Source: Cymbidium sinense
Lineage: Eukaryota > Streptophyta > Magnoliopsida > Asparagales > Orchidaceae
Length of the DNA: 64,000 bases
Assembly: GCA_021442155.1 (NCBI GenBank)
Contig: CM038218.1
Span: 61,098,268-61,162,267 of the forward strand
Direction: 5' to 3'
Below are positions 12,590-23,880 of this stretch, one piece after another. Position numbers and translations under genes: made by a program. The notes below the pieces were generated by a model. It was not told the DNA's origin, searched no databases, and worked only from the letters and a program-made list of their open reading frames with translations. The stretch's first letter is position 1. Every line of letters begins with the position of its first letter.

Positions 12590-13720
12590 TGATAATTATT
12601 TTCAAACATGTTTTATGGATAATATTTCTCCAAATAGAGCTCACTAATTGGAAGCATCGGGTGTTCCCATTTACAAGCAACGAGCTGATAAGATCCTCCT
12701 TGTTAGGCCTTTTCTATGACATAGGGGCCTTCCCAAGTGGGTTCAAACTTGCCTCATCTTTCAATGAGGGCAATAATTGGTCTCCTTAGGACTAACACAA
12801 GTTCTCCTACTTGAAAGACCTAGGGTGCGACTTGTTGTGAGCTTGAATCATTTTGGCCTTCTCGAGGTTCGGCACTCCGTAGCGACTCTCCTCCAAACCT
12901 TCTAGCTCTTCTAACCACAACTTTGCATTATGCTCTATATTGATCTTGCTACATAATGCTATCCTTAATGACGAGAGTTGAACTTTTAAAGGTAGAATGA
13001 CTTCAGACCTATATATGGTGCGGTAGGCCCATAAGGCTTCAACCAACTACTCATTCCACTACCGCTTATTGTCATCAAGAGTCTTCTTTTGTATTTGGAT
13101 GAGAGTTTTATTAAATGCTTCTGCTAAACCATTTGCTCTGGGGCAGTAGATGGTGGAGTATCTCCAATCTATATCATATCTTCTAGCAAAGCTATTGATT
13201 TTGGTGCTTTTGAATGCAGTACCATTATCAGATATAATTTATCGAGGCACCGAACCTATATACGATATGGTTCCTGAAAAACTAAAGCACATGTTGAGTT
13301 GTGACCTCTCTGAGTGGGATTTCCTCTGCCCACTTGGAAAGTAGTCGGTGGTAGCTAAGATGAATCGATGACCCTTGGAAGAAGGAGGATCGATCGGACC
13401 CACAATGTCGATACCCCAACACTCAAATGGCCATGAGGCCAATATAGGGTGTAGAATGTTGGGTGGTTGATGTAGGATCACACCATGTACCTGACACTAA
13501 TGGCATCTCCTAGCTACATCCATGCAGTTTGTAATCATCGAAGGCCAATAGTACCCTAGTCTCTTGATCTTCATCTTCATCTTCAGACTGGATTGATGTG
13601 CTCCACATAGATCTGAATGTTCCTCGATTAAAATGCCATGAGCTTCATGTTTATCTAAACAATGTAACCACATTTGATCAAGGGACTGTCGGTACAAGGT
13701 GCCATCAACGAGAGCATATG
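12590..13720 (-). pseudogene. Integrase domain of the Tat element, degraded
   Basis: The minus-strand fragments run in order through the integrase. The zinc-binding part has LCGAHQS and GYYWPSM, then ARRCH (13497-13697). The catalytic core has WPFECWGIDIVGP and ATTDYF (13239-13481), then ISDNGTAF and NGLAEAFNKT (about 13110-13235), so all three DDE acidic residues are still readable. ALWAYRT follows (about 13020), then the C-terminal VGELVL-like segment (about 12780-12830), ending near 12590. No chromodomain is seen, as expected for Tat. Several TAG stops and at least two frame changes break it. Plus-strand ORFs over it are shadows. Confidence 0.85.
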
Positions 13721-13924
13721 AGAGAGCTCTCTATTTCACCTGATGGGCTTGTGACTTTTCTTGAGGTAGTTTGCCGGTGTTCAAATAGTCTATGAACGAT
13801 TTCCTCCAATCCAGCTCCTCACCCTTTTTGGAAATGGCAACCTCCCCTTCAAGAGAAAGTCTCTCGATGAGTTCAGCATCAATAAAGGATAGGACTTGTC
13901 TATTTTGGACCCTTATTGGAATAG

Positions 13925-14370
13925 ACTCATCTTCCAAACATGCCAATTCTTTGGCAAGTTTGGACAAAGCATCTGCCACTATGTTCCCTACTTGAGGAAC
14001 CTTGTAGATGGTAACTTAAGGATTTGGCCAACATCTTCATGGTATATTCATGGTAGTGAAGAAGCTTAGGTTTGAGAACCTTGTAGGACTCGATAATCTG
14101 GTTGCTGACCAATTGAGAATCTAAATATGTTGATGCTCTTGACAAATACTATAATAGCTAACTCCAGACCAGCAATCAAAGCCTCATACTCAGCTTATTG
14201 TTGGTGCAGGGATTGGAAAGATTGTATGAGAATCTCATCACATTGCGGTCTAGAGTTAGGAGAACTATTCATACCTCTATCTTTCCTAGAAGAGTAGATC
14301 GTGGTGCTTCCCCTTTATAAAAAGAAGCTGCACCATCAAAATACATCTCCCATTGATGGCTATCAACCTG
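13925..14370 (-). pseudogene. Second, archaeal-type RNase H domain, degraded
   Basis: Minus-strand pieces begin with QWEMYFDGAA (about 14330-14362), followed by AEYEALIAGLE (about 14163-14197) and DSQLVSNQI with a KPKLLHYHEY tail (13927-14145). These are the motifs of the extra RNase H found between RNase H and integrase in Tat elements; their presence is the main reason for the lineage call. A SIPIRVQNRQVLS stretch (13731-13979) continues toward integrase and contains an ADALSKLA phrase. Stops and shifts interrupt the frame. Confidence 0.8.
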
Positions 14371-14399
14371 CCTTAAGTTCATGATTTGTTCATCAGGGA

Positions 14400-14960
14400 G
14401 ATCATCACTAAGTGGAGAATCAGTAGGAAGTGGGTGTGTTGTTAAGAAATCTGCTAGTGCTTATCCTTTTATCGTACAGAGGGATACAAATTTGATATCA
14501 AATTATGAGAGAATCATAAACCACCGTGCCAAACATCTGGATAGCGTTGGCCATGTCATGAGATACTATAGTGGATTGGTTCTGGAAATCAAGTTCACCT
14601 TATGAGAAAGCATATAGTGTCATAGCTTTTGAGATGCAAAGGTAAAAGCTAAGCAATATTTCTCAATAGATGGATAGTTTGCTTTACAGAATCAGATAAT
14701 GCTTGAGGTAGTGGAGAGCACTCTCCTTCCCTTCGTCATTGGCTTGGTCCAATAAAGCATCGAGAGAGTCATCCAATGCACCCATGTAGAGGATGAGTGG
14801 CCTCCCCAGGATAGGTGTTGCTAGAAGCGACTTCACTAAATACTACTTGATATCTTTAAAGGCATACTTGCACTTGTCATCCCACTTGAACGTGGCATCC
14901 TTTTTGATAAGTGCTGAGAATAGCTTGCATCTCTCCGATAGGTTGTAGATAAAGTGTCTT
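14400..14960 (-). pseudogene. RT-associated RNase H region, degraded
   Basis: Translating the minus strand in changing frames gives the usual Ty3/gypsy order: FKWDDKCKYAFKDIK (about 14870-14910), a PLILYMGA-like phrase (about 14790), LHYLKHYL and SIEKYCLAFTFA (about 14640-14720), then a DFLTTHPLPT-like linker (about 14420-14455). The catalytic acidic residues cannot all be placed because of frame breaks. The call rests on order and neighbouring domains. Confidence 0.65.
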
Positions 14961-14979
14961 AGATATGCCAACCGTCCTT

Positions 14980-15760
14980 AGAAAGATTTGAGTTGAGTTA
15001 AACTCTTTGGGGGTGGTATTTAAGATAGCTTTGATCTTTTCAGGATCTATTTCTATTCCCCGGTGTCAGACAACAAACCCAAAGAATTTTCATGAAGCTA
15101 CTCGAATGCACACTTCAGGGGATTCATTTTGAGGTTATATTATCTTAACCGTTCGAAAACTACTCTGAAGTCAAAGTGATGGTCTTCTTTTCTCTACTTT
15201 TGACTACTAGATCATCAACGTAGCACTCAACCTGATGATGGACGAGTTCATTGAAGATCTGACTCATGACCCATTGGCATGTAGCAATAACATTTTTAAG
15301 GTTGAAAGGCATGACCTATAATAATAGATTCCGATCGGGGTTCAAAAAGTAATGTTTCTTTCATCCTCAGGGGTCATCTTGATTTGGTTATAGCTAGATG
15401 ACCCATCCATGAAGAAGAAAATTACATGAGATGAGGCGATGTCCACCATTAATCCTGGTATAGGAAGAGAAAACTCATCCTTAGGACATGCCTTATTTAA
15501 GTCCCTGAAATCACACATTTGCAAATTTGATCATTCTTCTTCTTAACTGGGATGACACTGGCTAACTAGGTATGATATTTTTCTTTCCTGATGAAACCAA
15601 CATCGATCAGTTTCTTAATTCCAAAAATGACCTGTTGTTCGATTTCTAATCTCATGCGTCTAGGAGCTTGCTTGATAGGATTAATGCTAGGATCTATTGC
15701 TAGTTTATGGACTGCTACATCGGGAGATAATCCGGGCATCTCTTCATAACTTCATGCAAA
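14980..15760 (-). pseudogene. Reverse transcriptase domain, degraded
   Basis: The upstream part reads SYEEMPGLSPDVAVHKLAI (about 15690-15755). An intact fragment at 15342-15524 then gives CDFRDLNKACPKDEF and SSYNQIKMTPEDE, typical of Tat RT. The catalytic box YVDD is readable at 15211-15222 within VECYVDDLVV. FFGFVV and RGIEIDPEKIKAI follow (about 15020-15100). Frame changes and TAG codons split the domain into at least four pieces. Confidence 0.85.
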
Positions 15761-17160
15761 GACAATCTTAAACTCAATCAATAGCCTAACTAAGCCATTA
15801 GTTTCTTCTTCATTCAGCAATGAATTGATGTATGTTGGGCATGGATTTTCTTCTATCCCGAGGTTGATTTGTTTAAGCTTATCAATTATTGAATGAATCT
15901 CCTCTTCAAATTCTAACAGCACATCTTTGATTTGTATATCATCTGAATCATCTGAGGTTTCCAAACACACATCCTCATAAGAGTTAGTTTGGTGTGAAAA
16001 TAACCAATCATACTCCAGATGGTTGGTGACAACTAAACAGTAATCATCATCATCGACTGGACCCATTGTACTGAATCTTAGTCTTGATCTTAATCACGCA
16101 TCCCTGCATATATTGTTCCATAGCTTTTTGAAGTACTCCTACCTGTGCTTAGACCATGAATAAGGAATCAAACCTTCTTTACAAGATTAAGAACACAAGG
16201 TAAGTACCAATCAAAAGGTAATTCCATTAATTCTTTATATAAACTCTTCTCAAGTTCTACATCAACTTCAGACTGAGGAGGATGATCTCAAAAAGAATCT
16301 CTTCAGCTTCATATCTTTGGAAGACGAGGGGCTTTTAACTACTAAACCTTCAACTTTTGAGATGAAAGTGAGGTTAGAGCTAAGGTTCCCTACGCACGCG
16401 TTTACATAATTGATTCGAATACTTTGCTTTGTCTAGAGGCCCGATCTTCATCGCTATGCGAGTCACCTCAATGAAACCCAGAGGGGTTGGTGGTATGCTA
16501 ATCACATTAGACTCATCCTGGTAGATTCCAAGTCTATGTGAATAGTAGGTACTCAAATGAACTGAACATAACCCTTGTTGGTGATGGCCAACAGGGGTCT
16601 TCCACCTCTAGAACTACCTTTATTTACGCCTCTGGTAGGCGAGTCATCCTACCCACATGTCCATATGATGTAATGAGCTTTGGGTGGAATGTGATATGCG
16701 ACTCTATTTCTTCTTTAATTTCCCTTTCTTGTTCACTTGGATTTTCATTTTTTTTCTTTTTTTCCTTTGCTTTTTTTCTTTCTTCATTTTCTTTTTCTTT
16801 TGAATTTGAATTTTGTTCAAGTTCATGAGAAAGGGTGTTTTGAGGAAGATAGTAGCATCATCATATATCTCAACATCTCTAATTGAAAATGGCTTTTTAT
16901 CTCCTTTGACATAGTACTTAATCCCATCCTTCCTAAACTTGAAGCACTGATGGAGGGAGGATGGAATCATCTTGTTCTAGTGTATCCAAGGCCTATCGAG
17001 CAAAGAAGTGAATGAAGTATTCAAATCAATGATAGAAAACTTGGCTTCAGTCTTCCACCACCTATCTCCAAAGGTAACACTATAGAACCTAAAGCCCTCT
17101 CACCTTGTTCATTGAATCCTCTCAATATCATTCGATCTCCTCAAAGTGTGGAGATGTTAA
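15761..17160 (-). pseudogene. Protease-RT linker of the polyprotein, degraded
   Basis: The piece at 15752-16066 is acidic (DDDDY, SDDSDDIQIKD, LLEFEEEI) and runs into the RT. The piece at 16704-16970 has LHQCFKF and KDGIKYYVKG followed by a run of about 35 lysine-rich residues, probably expanded low complexity. Between them only short broken fragments are seen. Linkers with an LHQC-type motif before a charged stretch are usual in Tat polyproteins. There is no independent gene here; the plus-strand ORF at 16538-16828 is the poly-pyrimidine shadow. Confidence 0.55.
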
Positions 17161-17310
17161 TCCTTAACTAGGCAAGGGTCTTTAGACTCATAATATTTAT
17201 TGATGCACCTAGATCGATGAGAACTCTGGCAAGTCTGAATCTGCCCATGTCAACTGTAATGTAGAGGGGACAGTTGTGCTCCATGTTCCCCAGAAGAAGG
17301 TCTTTATCTG
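17161..17310 (-). pseudogene. Aspartic protease domain of the Tat element
   Basis: Minus-strand translation gives CPLYITVDMGRFRLARVLID followed by LGASINIMSLKTLA. The D-L-G-A-S sequence takes the place of the D-T/S-G-A/S catalytic motif of retrotransposon pepsin-like proteases. A TAG codon ends this frame right after LKTLA, and ILRGFNEQGERALG-like sequence resumes in another frame near 17090-17140. Only about one third of a typical protease is readable. Confidence 0.7.
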
Positions 17311-18289
17311 TGAAAGTAATTCTCTAAGCTTCTCTGGAATAATGTGCCTTCTCACCAATAGTGGTCAACTGAGCTAAGCATATCTCAGGATCAAGGAGAG
17401 CCTTGATTAGTGATTCCCTCATCTCTTTGGATAAGATAAGGGCATCATATATGCTCAGTTCAGATGACAACTTTCTTAGGTGAGAGAGGATATTGTAGTC
17501 CACCTTGGGCTAATCCTCTGCAAGCATATCCAAGGGTGGAGCATCACGTGGGCGTCTGATCCTCAAACCAATGACTTGTTTCCTCTATCTTGAGGTCTTA
17601 AGGTAGAACCATGCCACTATAGAGGTTGACTTCGGTGATCTCATGTGGCAGGGTAATGGAAGGTTCTACCTACACGTCAGGCTTACCTACAGCTTCTCCT
17701 ATGGATGATTCCAATTCTATCTCAAGAGGCGAACCTGTAGTATTCAGAGTAGGAAAATTCAACTCTGAATCAGAAAGAGGAAGATCGAAATTATTATAGT
17801 TATTATTTATACTTGAAGAGTTATTAGAAATAGATTCAAAAAACCCATCAAAACTGACACAAACATAATTGAAGTTAGCTTTATTCTTCAATTTCTTGGA
17901 TTTGATAGGAGGTACATAGTAGAAATCAAGTAAAGTAAGAGGGGTGAGGGATTTTGATGCCTCATCCACGATATAAGATGTCTACTAGAAGAAGAGCTAG
18001 TTGAAGTGGAGGTACTCGCGATTGTAATACAACAAGAACTGGGCTGGACTCGGTCATTGGTTGTCTCTTGGGCTATCTGGCTGGCATTGCTCCCCCTTTT
18101 CTTGAGTTGGCTCTAGCAACTTGCAAACCTTACTTGATGTTGGAGGTTTGAGCTGACTCAGGCACCTGCAAGGAAGGTTTCTTGATCTTCGATACAATTT
18201 TCTTAGAGGTTTTGGATAAGGAGATATCCCAACCTTCTTTGGTTTTAGAACTGGATGTTTGTTCCACAAAGTATTCCTTCGAGGTGACT
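17311..18289 (-). pseudogene. Gag-protease junction region, degraded
   Basis: One readable frame at 17670-17969 is rich in Ser, Asn and acidic residues (SFDGFFESISNNSSS, LPLSDSELNFPTLN). A second at 18054-18269 carries basic and Ser/Pro-rich sequence. Neither matches a catalytic domain known to me. They fall where Tat elements have a variable spacer between the gag zinc knuckle and protease. Confidence 0.5.
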
Positions 18290-18690
18290 ATAGCACCGGT
18301 CTTGAAGCCATGTTCAAGTCAGTCCTTAAATGTGAAGCAATCTTTCAAAACATGACTTAGCATATGGTGGCAAGGGAAAAAGTTAGAATCATGGATTTTT
18401 CCACTTCCTCAGTCTCCTAGGCTAGTAGCTAAAAATTAGGCTTCTTTAAGATATTCTTAAAGATCTTTCTAATTACCTCCCTCTTAAATGAATAAGGCTT
18501 GTTAAGTTTATCCAAAAGTGTAGGTGGACCATAGCTACTTGGCAGCGGGCATGTGTACCGCTGTTGATGATGATGTGGCTGGGGAGGAGGCGGTGTAGGC
18601 CGTAAAAGTTGCTGTGGCGGCCGGTAGGGCTGCCTCGCTGGTGGTGGAGGAGGTGGAAGTGATGGTTGTGGAGCACGAGGTCTCTCAAAC
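18290..18690 (-). pseudogene. Gag proline-rich segment and zinc-knuckle-like motif
   Basis: One minus-strand frame gives a proline/histidine-rich stretch (PSLPPPPPPARQPYRPP, then PTPPPPQPHHHQQ) at about 18540-18680. It is followed by FPCHHMLSHVLKDCFTFKD (about 18330-18385), a C/H-x-H-x-C arrangement like the gag CxxH...HxTxxC motif. The order Pro-rich then knuckle then spacer then protease suits Tat gag. Frames are broken between the two parts. Confidence 0.6.
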
Positions 18691-19320
18691 TACTCTCTGG
18701 CCAGCTGTTTCCCCTTATCCACTGCTATTATTACCCTGGGTTTCTTTCCATATACCTTCTGTGGCTTTGGCTTTGTTGGTAGATCTAGAGAAGGCAATTG
18801 TTTGGCTTCTCCTTGCAAGTTAGTCATCTTGTTGATTAATTTTTCAAAGGTTTTGATGGTGAAACCTTTGAGCATGAAGGCGATAGGGCCATGGATATTC
18901 TTAAGAATCTTGATGGCGTGTTGTTGGTGTTGTGGTTCAATTTCATACTCAAATTATGCCATCGAGAATGTAATCAATGAGGGACTCACTAAGATTTGTG
19001 AGCCAATGAGATCACCCAAGGACCTTTGTTGAGCTCCAGCAAACATCTTGATAAAGAGTTGCTCCAACTCAGCAATGTCTTCACTAAACTATTAGGAAGT
19101 TCAGCGTACCAGTCAAATGTTATACCTGCTAAGCTACAGAAGAGAGTAAAAGTGTCACCCACATTGTAAAACTAGCTCAAATGCACAATGCTCTCTCTTC
19201 CCACGCCATCAAAACTCTTGAAAGAAGGTGACACGAAACCCTTAGGATATTGGATTGCATCAAATTCCTCCATGTAGGGTCTACCATTTGGAACTGATGA
19301 TCCTTCTCAAGCTTGAGCCA
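18690..19320 (-). pseudogene. Gag (capsid) domain, degraded
   Basis: The readable start is FDAIQYPKGFVSPSFKSFDG (about 19220-19275), followed by CSLAGITFDWYAELP (about 19085-19130), ELEQLFIKMFAGAQ in another frame (about 19045-19085), then KILKNIHGPIAFMLKGF and TFEKLINKMTNLQGEAKQLP (18690-18905). This is the standard retrotransposon gag order (YPxGFxxPxFxxFDG, AxxWYxxLP, then F...FE.L...A..). TAG stops and two frame changes break it. Confidence 0.75.
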
Positions 19321-21130
19321 ATGCTTCGCTCACTTGCTCAACCATGCTCTTGATATCTTTTTTCTTGTATGGAGGTACTATCCACTACCTTCTATACATG
19401 CTAGTGCTACTTTGTTCTACTGGAGATAAAGTCTTGGATGGATCTAAGACATGCTCGGTTCTAGTCTATAGTAGGATGGACTCGCTTTATTTTGAAGCTG
19501 CTAAGATGGCTACGATCTTCAAGTCTTCTCCATTCTATCTATTTTTTTTATCTTTCTACTTTATCTGTTGAAGGAGGTGTTGGGTCGAGTAGGTTGTGTC
19601 TTCCTACTCGGCCTCAGCACCTTCCATAGTCTGCTGCTCTCTAAGGACGGATCCCCGGTATCTACCATGAAAACCCCTGTTGAGTCTCCCAACAAATCAT
19701 CTTCATTGGGATCAAAGCTTATCTTCTCCTCATCAGACCAATCATATTTTAGGATCTCTTTCTTCTTCATGAAATAATGGGCTAATATATCATCTATAGA
19801 ATGATCATGCGGCGATAAATGACTTTGGGCGTGGGATCATTATCATGTCTTGTGAGGCATCGGACCTCCCTAGCTAGAGAGTTAACCTATGAGGGCAACT
19901 GCTAGAAGAAAATATGCTCACTATCGAATGCAATGGGTGACACTCCTAGGAGGCTCTATCATCATAGGTGCAACTGAGCTGTCACCTTCTCCCTCAGCAA
20001 TTACTGCAACCATCTCTATGTCCTACTGCGGTGGTGGTGGTGAAGTGACTACTATGCTTCAGGATTTCCTTCTTCACCATCGGGTAAGGTTGAGCAGAGA
20101 GCTTCGACCTCACCATAGGGTGGTGTGATAGATGGGATCTCTTGTCCATCACCAACGAGGTCCTCTTCTCTCCAAATGCAGCCTTCATAGCCTTTGGTGG
20201 AACTAGAGATGCTGGAACATGGACATGCGATGGTGGATGGGGATTAAAGCGGTGTGGTGGAGGCACCACCAACTTCTCGGGATAGGAGCTGCTCTCTTAT
20301 GATGCGTGGTCCCCGTGAGCAGAATATTGTCGGTATGATCGATGGGTAGCGAATCGAAAATCAATCAGTGGAGAGGCGCACGGCGAACCTCCTCTTGGTG
20401 ATATCGGTATGGTCCTCCCGCCCTCTCTTGTAGATGCTTCCCCACACTGGGGGTAGATCTCAAATCAAACTAAGCCGACTCATGGTTGTAGGCTCCTTTC
20501 TTGGCATAAACAGTCGGGCTCCTCTCTCACTAATGGGTGGAACTGAACTGCTGGTGGTGATGAAGCAGAAATCCTCCTGACATTCTCTCTATCAGACCTA
20601 GAGAGAGGATGGAACTAGTTTGTTGTAACCAACGAGAAAACCAACATGGGAAACTCCTCAATAATAAACTACATGGCAGCCTCCATCTCCCTAGCAATAT
20701 GGGCATGGTACAACTTTATCATGTGGTTCTTGTTCCTCCTTTGGGTCCTGGTAGGGTGAGTAGAGTAAGAGCTAGGTCCAACCTCAGCGGAGACAACCCC
20801 ACAGGATCAAGGAGCCTTCCTGGAGAGTGCTAGTGATGGGTGCTAGCAACTGAGGGGAACCACAGAGAACAGGTGCACGGCACATTGTTGTGAATAACCA
20901 CCTTCCTCTTCATCGAGGAAATCTCATAATCTAATGGCATGTTGACCCGAATGACCGACTCTTGCCTGGCCACTATGCTCCTACTAACAGTCGTGAGGGA
21001 GGTCCCCATGCATGTAATCAAGGCCCCTGCAAAACCTCTTCCAAAGTGGATGAGGTGGGCGTAGTCAGACCGGGTAAGGCTAGCCTGATCCAGGGATAGA
21101 TCCATCCTATGGGGAAAAGTGAACACATAA
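19321..21130 (-). pseudogene. Region upstream of gag, probable N-terminal gag or extra ORF
   Basis: Several minus-strand frames are open: 20830-21126 (starts MFTFPHRMDLSLDQASLTRS), 19994-20272 (Pro/His-rich) and 19561-19770 (acidic, YDWSDEEKISFDPNED). Base composition is GC-richer than the LTRs and resembles coding DNA, and joined frames give phrases such as MIKLYHAHIAREMEAAM. I recognise no family. Tat/Ogre elements often carry an extra ORF before gag, which is the likeliest reading. Confidence 0.45.
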
Positions 21131-21887
21131 TTGGGCGCTACTATTGAATCAAATTGTGGCGAAAAAAACTTTAAAATCAGCGCAGTAATGTCAAAAATAA
21201 ACTTGAATCAGATTATCTTACTTTATTGATTTTGAATTTGAATTTAGAATTTGAACCCATACTCAACATCTTGAATGTGTTAAGTCGAGCTCAAATGATT
21301 TAGAATAGATTTTGAGATTTGATTGGAAAGAGGAATTTTTGGATGTAGAATCCACTTTCAACAAATTTGGATATGTTGAAAATGGGTTCAAATATTTTTT
21401 AAGAGATGCTTTCATAGGTTCATATTTGAATTTGGATTTTGATTTTGAGGATCCTTTATCTAACAAATTTGGGTATGTTAAAGTAAAGGGTCAATTTATT
21501 TTGACTTGAGATTTTTTTTTTTTTTTTGAATCAACTCATTGAGCAAATTTAAGTATGCTATGTGAGGTGTTTGAAAATAATTTCTTCTTTTTCTTTGTTT
21601 GCTTTATTTTGTGAATCATTTGTGATTTGAAAAATGAAATTCACATTTAGAAAATTTAGGTATGCTAAATGATGAATCCAAGTGTGTTTTATTTTTTGAA
21701 AATTTTTAAAAATAGCATTCTTAGAAAATTTAAGTATGTTAGGAAAATCCTAATGTGTTTCTTTATTTTTAGAGATTTTAATTTTGAAAAATAGGATCCT
21801 TAGAAAATTTGGGTATGCTAAGAAAATCCTAATGTGTTTCTTTTGTTTTGGATTTTGTGCAAATGTGGTATGCTAGAATGAAGTTCT

Positions 21888-21918
21888 AGTGTGTGCGTGT
21901 GTGTGTGTGTGTGTGTGT
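21888..21918. repeat. (GT)n microsatellite
   Basis: A GT dinucleotide run with one interruption, at the start of the first copy of the 660-bp duplication. A shorter GT run precedes the second copy near 22552. Confidence 0.9.
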
Positions 21919-23190
21919 TTGAAATTTGTGAAATGGAGATTTCACTTAGCAAATTTGAGTATGCTAAATGAAATTCCAAAATTATGTTTCAAATTTTTGT
22001 GTTGGAAAAGGGACACTTCATTTTAGCAAACGTGGTATGCTAGAATGAAGTTCCAAAAGTGTTTCTTTTTGTTTTGTGAAATGGAGATTTTACTTAGCAA
22101 ATTTGAGTATGCTAAATGAAATTCCAAAAATATGTTTCAGGTTTTTTTTATTTTGGATTTTGTTTTGAAAATGGACACTTCACTTTAGCAAATGTGGTAT
22201 GCTAAAGAATGAAGTTCCAATGTGTTTCAAAATTTTGTGTTTTTGTTGATTTTGAAAAGAGGGATTTCCACTTAACAAATTTGGGTATGTAAGATGGAAA
22301 TTAATTATGTTTCATTTTCAAATATATATTTTCATGTGTGATTATTATTTTTTGAAAGAGGAAATTCTAACCTAATCATATATGGAATATGTTAAGTGTC
22401 ATTTCAAAATAATATTATTTTATTTGGAAATGAAATCTTCATTCAATAAATTTGGGTATATTGAATTGAGATGTTCATATGTGCTTTTTTGAAAGTTTAT
22501 TTTTGATTTTGATTAGAAATGAAAACTCCATTCAATAGATGTGGGTATATTGTGTGTGTGTGTATTTTTTTTTTTTTTTTTGAAATTTGTGAAATGGAGA
22601 TTTCACTTAGCAAATTTAAGTATGCTAAATGAAATTCCAAAATTATGTTTATGTTGAAAGGACACTTCATTTTTAAAATGTATGCTAGAATGAAGTTAAA
22701 AAGTGTTCTTTTATTTTTTTGTGAAATGTAGATTTTTACTTAAATAATTTGAGTATATAAATGAAATTCAATATGTTTCAAATTTTTTTTTTTTTTATTT
22801 TGGTTTGTTTTGAAAATGAGACTTCATAGCAAATGTATAAAATGAAGTTCAATGTTTCAAAATTTTTTTGTGTTTTTTGTTGATTTTGAAAAATTTCCAT
22901 AAAATTTTATGTAAGATGGAAATCAATTATGTCATTTTCAAAGATATATATTTTCATGTGATTTTTGTTTTTTGAAAGAAAAACCAACCTAATCATATAT
23001 GGAATATGTTAAGTGGCATTTCAAAATAATGTTATTTTATTTGGAAATAAAATCTTCATTTAATAAATTTGGATATATTGAATTGAGATGTTCATATGTG
23101 CTTTTTTAAAATTTTATTTTTGATTTTGATTAGGAATGAAAACTCCATTCAATAGATGTGGATATATTCAATGGAGTGGTTTCATATGTG
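21919..23190. repeat. 660-bp tandem duplication inside the leader array
   Basis: TTTGAAATTTGTGAAATGGA and the following ~70 bp occur at 21919 and again at 22579. Successive landmarks (GAAGTTCC, TTTTGTGTTTTTGTTGATTT, ATATATTTTCATGTG, AACCTAATCATATATGGAAT, CAATAGATGTGG) follow in the same order in both. The second copy has many small deletions. Both are preceded by GT runs. Confidence 0.75.
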
Positions 23191-23470
23191 CTTTTTGAAA
23201 ATGTGAAAGTTCCAACCTAAAACATGTGGAATGTGTTGAGTGGAATTTCAAAGTTGTGATTTTTGCTTGAGGATGTAACATCCATCCAACACATTTGGAT
23301 GTATTGAATGGAAAGGACTATCTTCAAATTTTATGCTTTTAAAAATATGATTTGTTAGAATTTTATTTTTGAAAATGAAGTCTTCATCAAAATGAATTGA
23401 GTAAAGAAGTTCACTTCTGCTTTTAGAAAATATGAGTGTTGGTTTTATTTTTCAAATGTTTCTACATGTA

Positions 23471-23860
23471 ACAATTATGAATAATTGTTAGATGTAGTGC
23501 AAATATTTTATTAAGTGTATTTTAAAAAAATTCTTCTAAAAAGCAAGACTTTTATGAAGGATTTATTTTATCTTTATTTTTGGAATGAACCTTTCCTTAC
23601 CATAAAAAATGGTAAGGATGAAGTCTTTAATCATTTTCTCTTATTAGATTTTTATTTTCACCCATCGGAGAACCCAACAGAGGTTTTAAGACCAACACAT
23701 GGTGAGGTCCTAAAACTTAAAGATGTTGACTTGCTTAACTTAAGGACGAAATAAGCTAAGTGCCAACGGATAGAAAGATAGTCTTGGATCCATATGAAAG
23801 TACAAACCCACTATCGATACTTGGAGACAATGATCATTTACCAAAGATGGAGAGAGGAAC
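23471..23860 (-). other. Leader segment between primer site and repeat array
   Basis: About 390 bp with no repeats. Plus-strand ORFs at 23515-23754 and 23760-23945 are antisense to the element and show no family. In element sense this is the start of the untranslated leader and is less AT-rich close to the primer site. Confidence 0.5.
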
Positions 23861-23880
23861 CATCCCCAGTGGAGTCACTA
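23861..23880 (-). promoter_or_regulatory. Primer binding site (tRNA-Arg type), mutated
   Basis: The minus strand reads TAGTGACTCCACTGGGGATG. Tat/Ogre primer sites are complementary to a tRNA-Arg 3' end (TGGCGACTC-type, usually followed by a CACTGGGGA-like stretch). The match differs at two positions, one of which is a C-to-T change in a former CpG. It lies 8 nt inside the LTR tip at 23889. Confidence 0.7.

Larger units (their letters stand above)
21131..23470. repeat. Leader repeat array of GCAAATTTGGGTATGCTAA units
   Basis: About twenty degenerate copies of a ~30-bp core, RCAAATTTGRGTATGCTAAATG followed by AAATTCC or GAAGTTCC, recur every 50-110 bp from about 21360 to 23310. Examples start near 21361, 21462, 21544, 21650, 21722, 21791, 21859, 21950, 22026, 22099, 22188, 22276, 22448 and 22610. 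Spacers are T-rich. The array lies between the primer binding site and gag in element sense, in the untranslated leader. ORFs 21263-21466 and 21312-21509 are chance. Confidence 0.8.

Noticed and set aside
16538..16828. 96-residue ORF with a Phe/Ser-rich C-terminus
   Set aside because: Antisense to the lysine-rich pol linker; the poly-pyrimidine run explains the composition and it is not a membrane protein.
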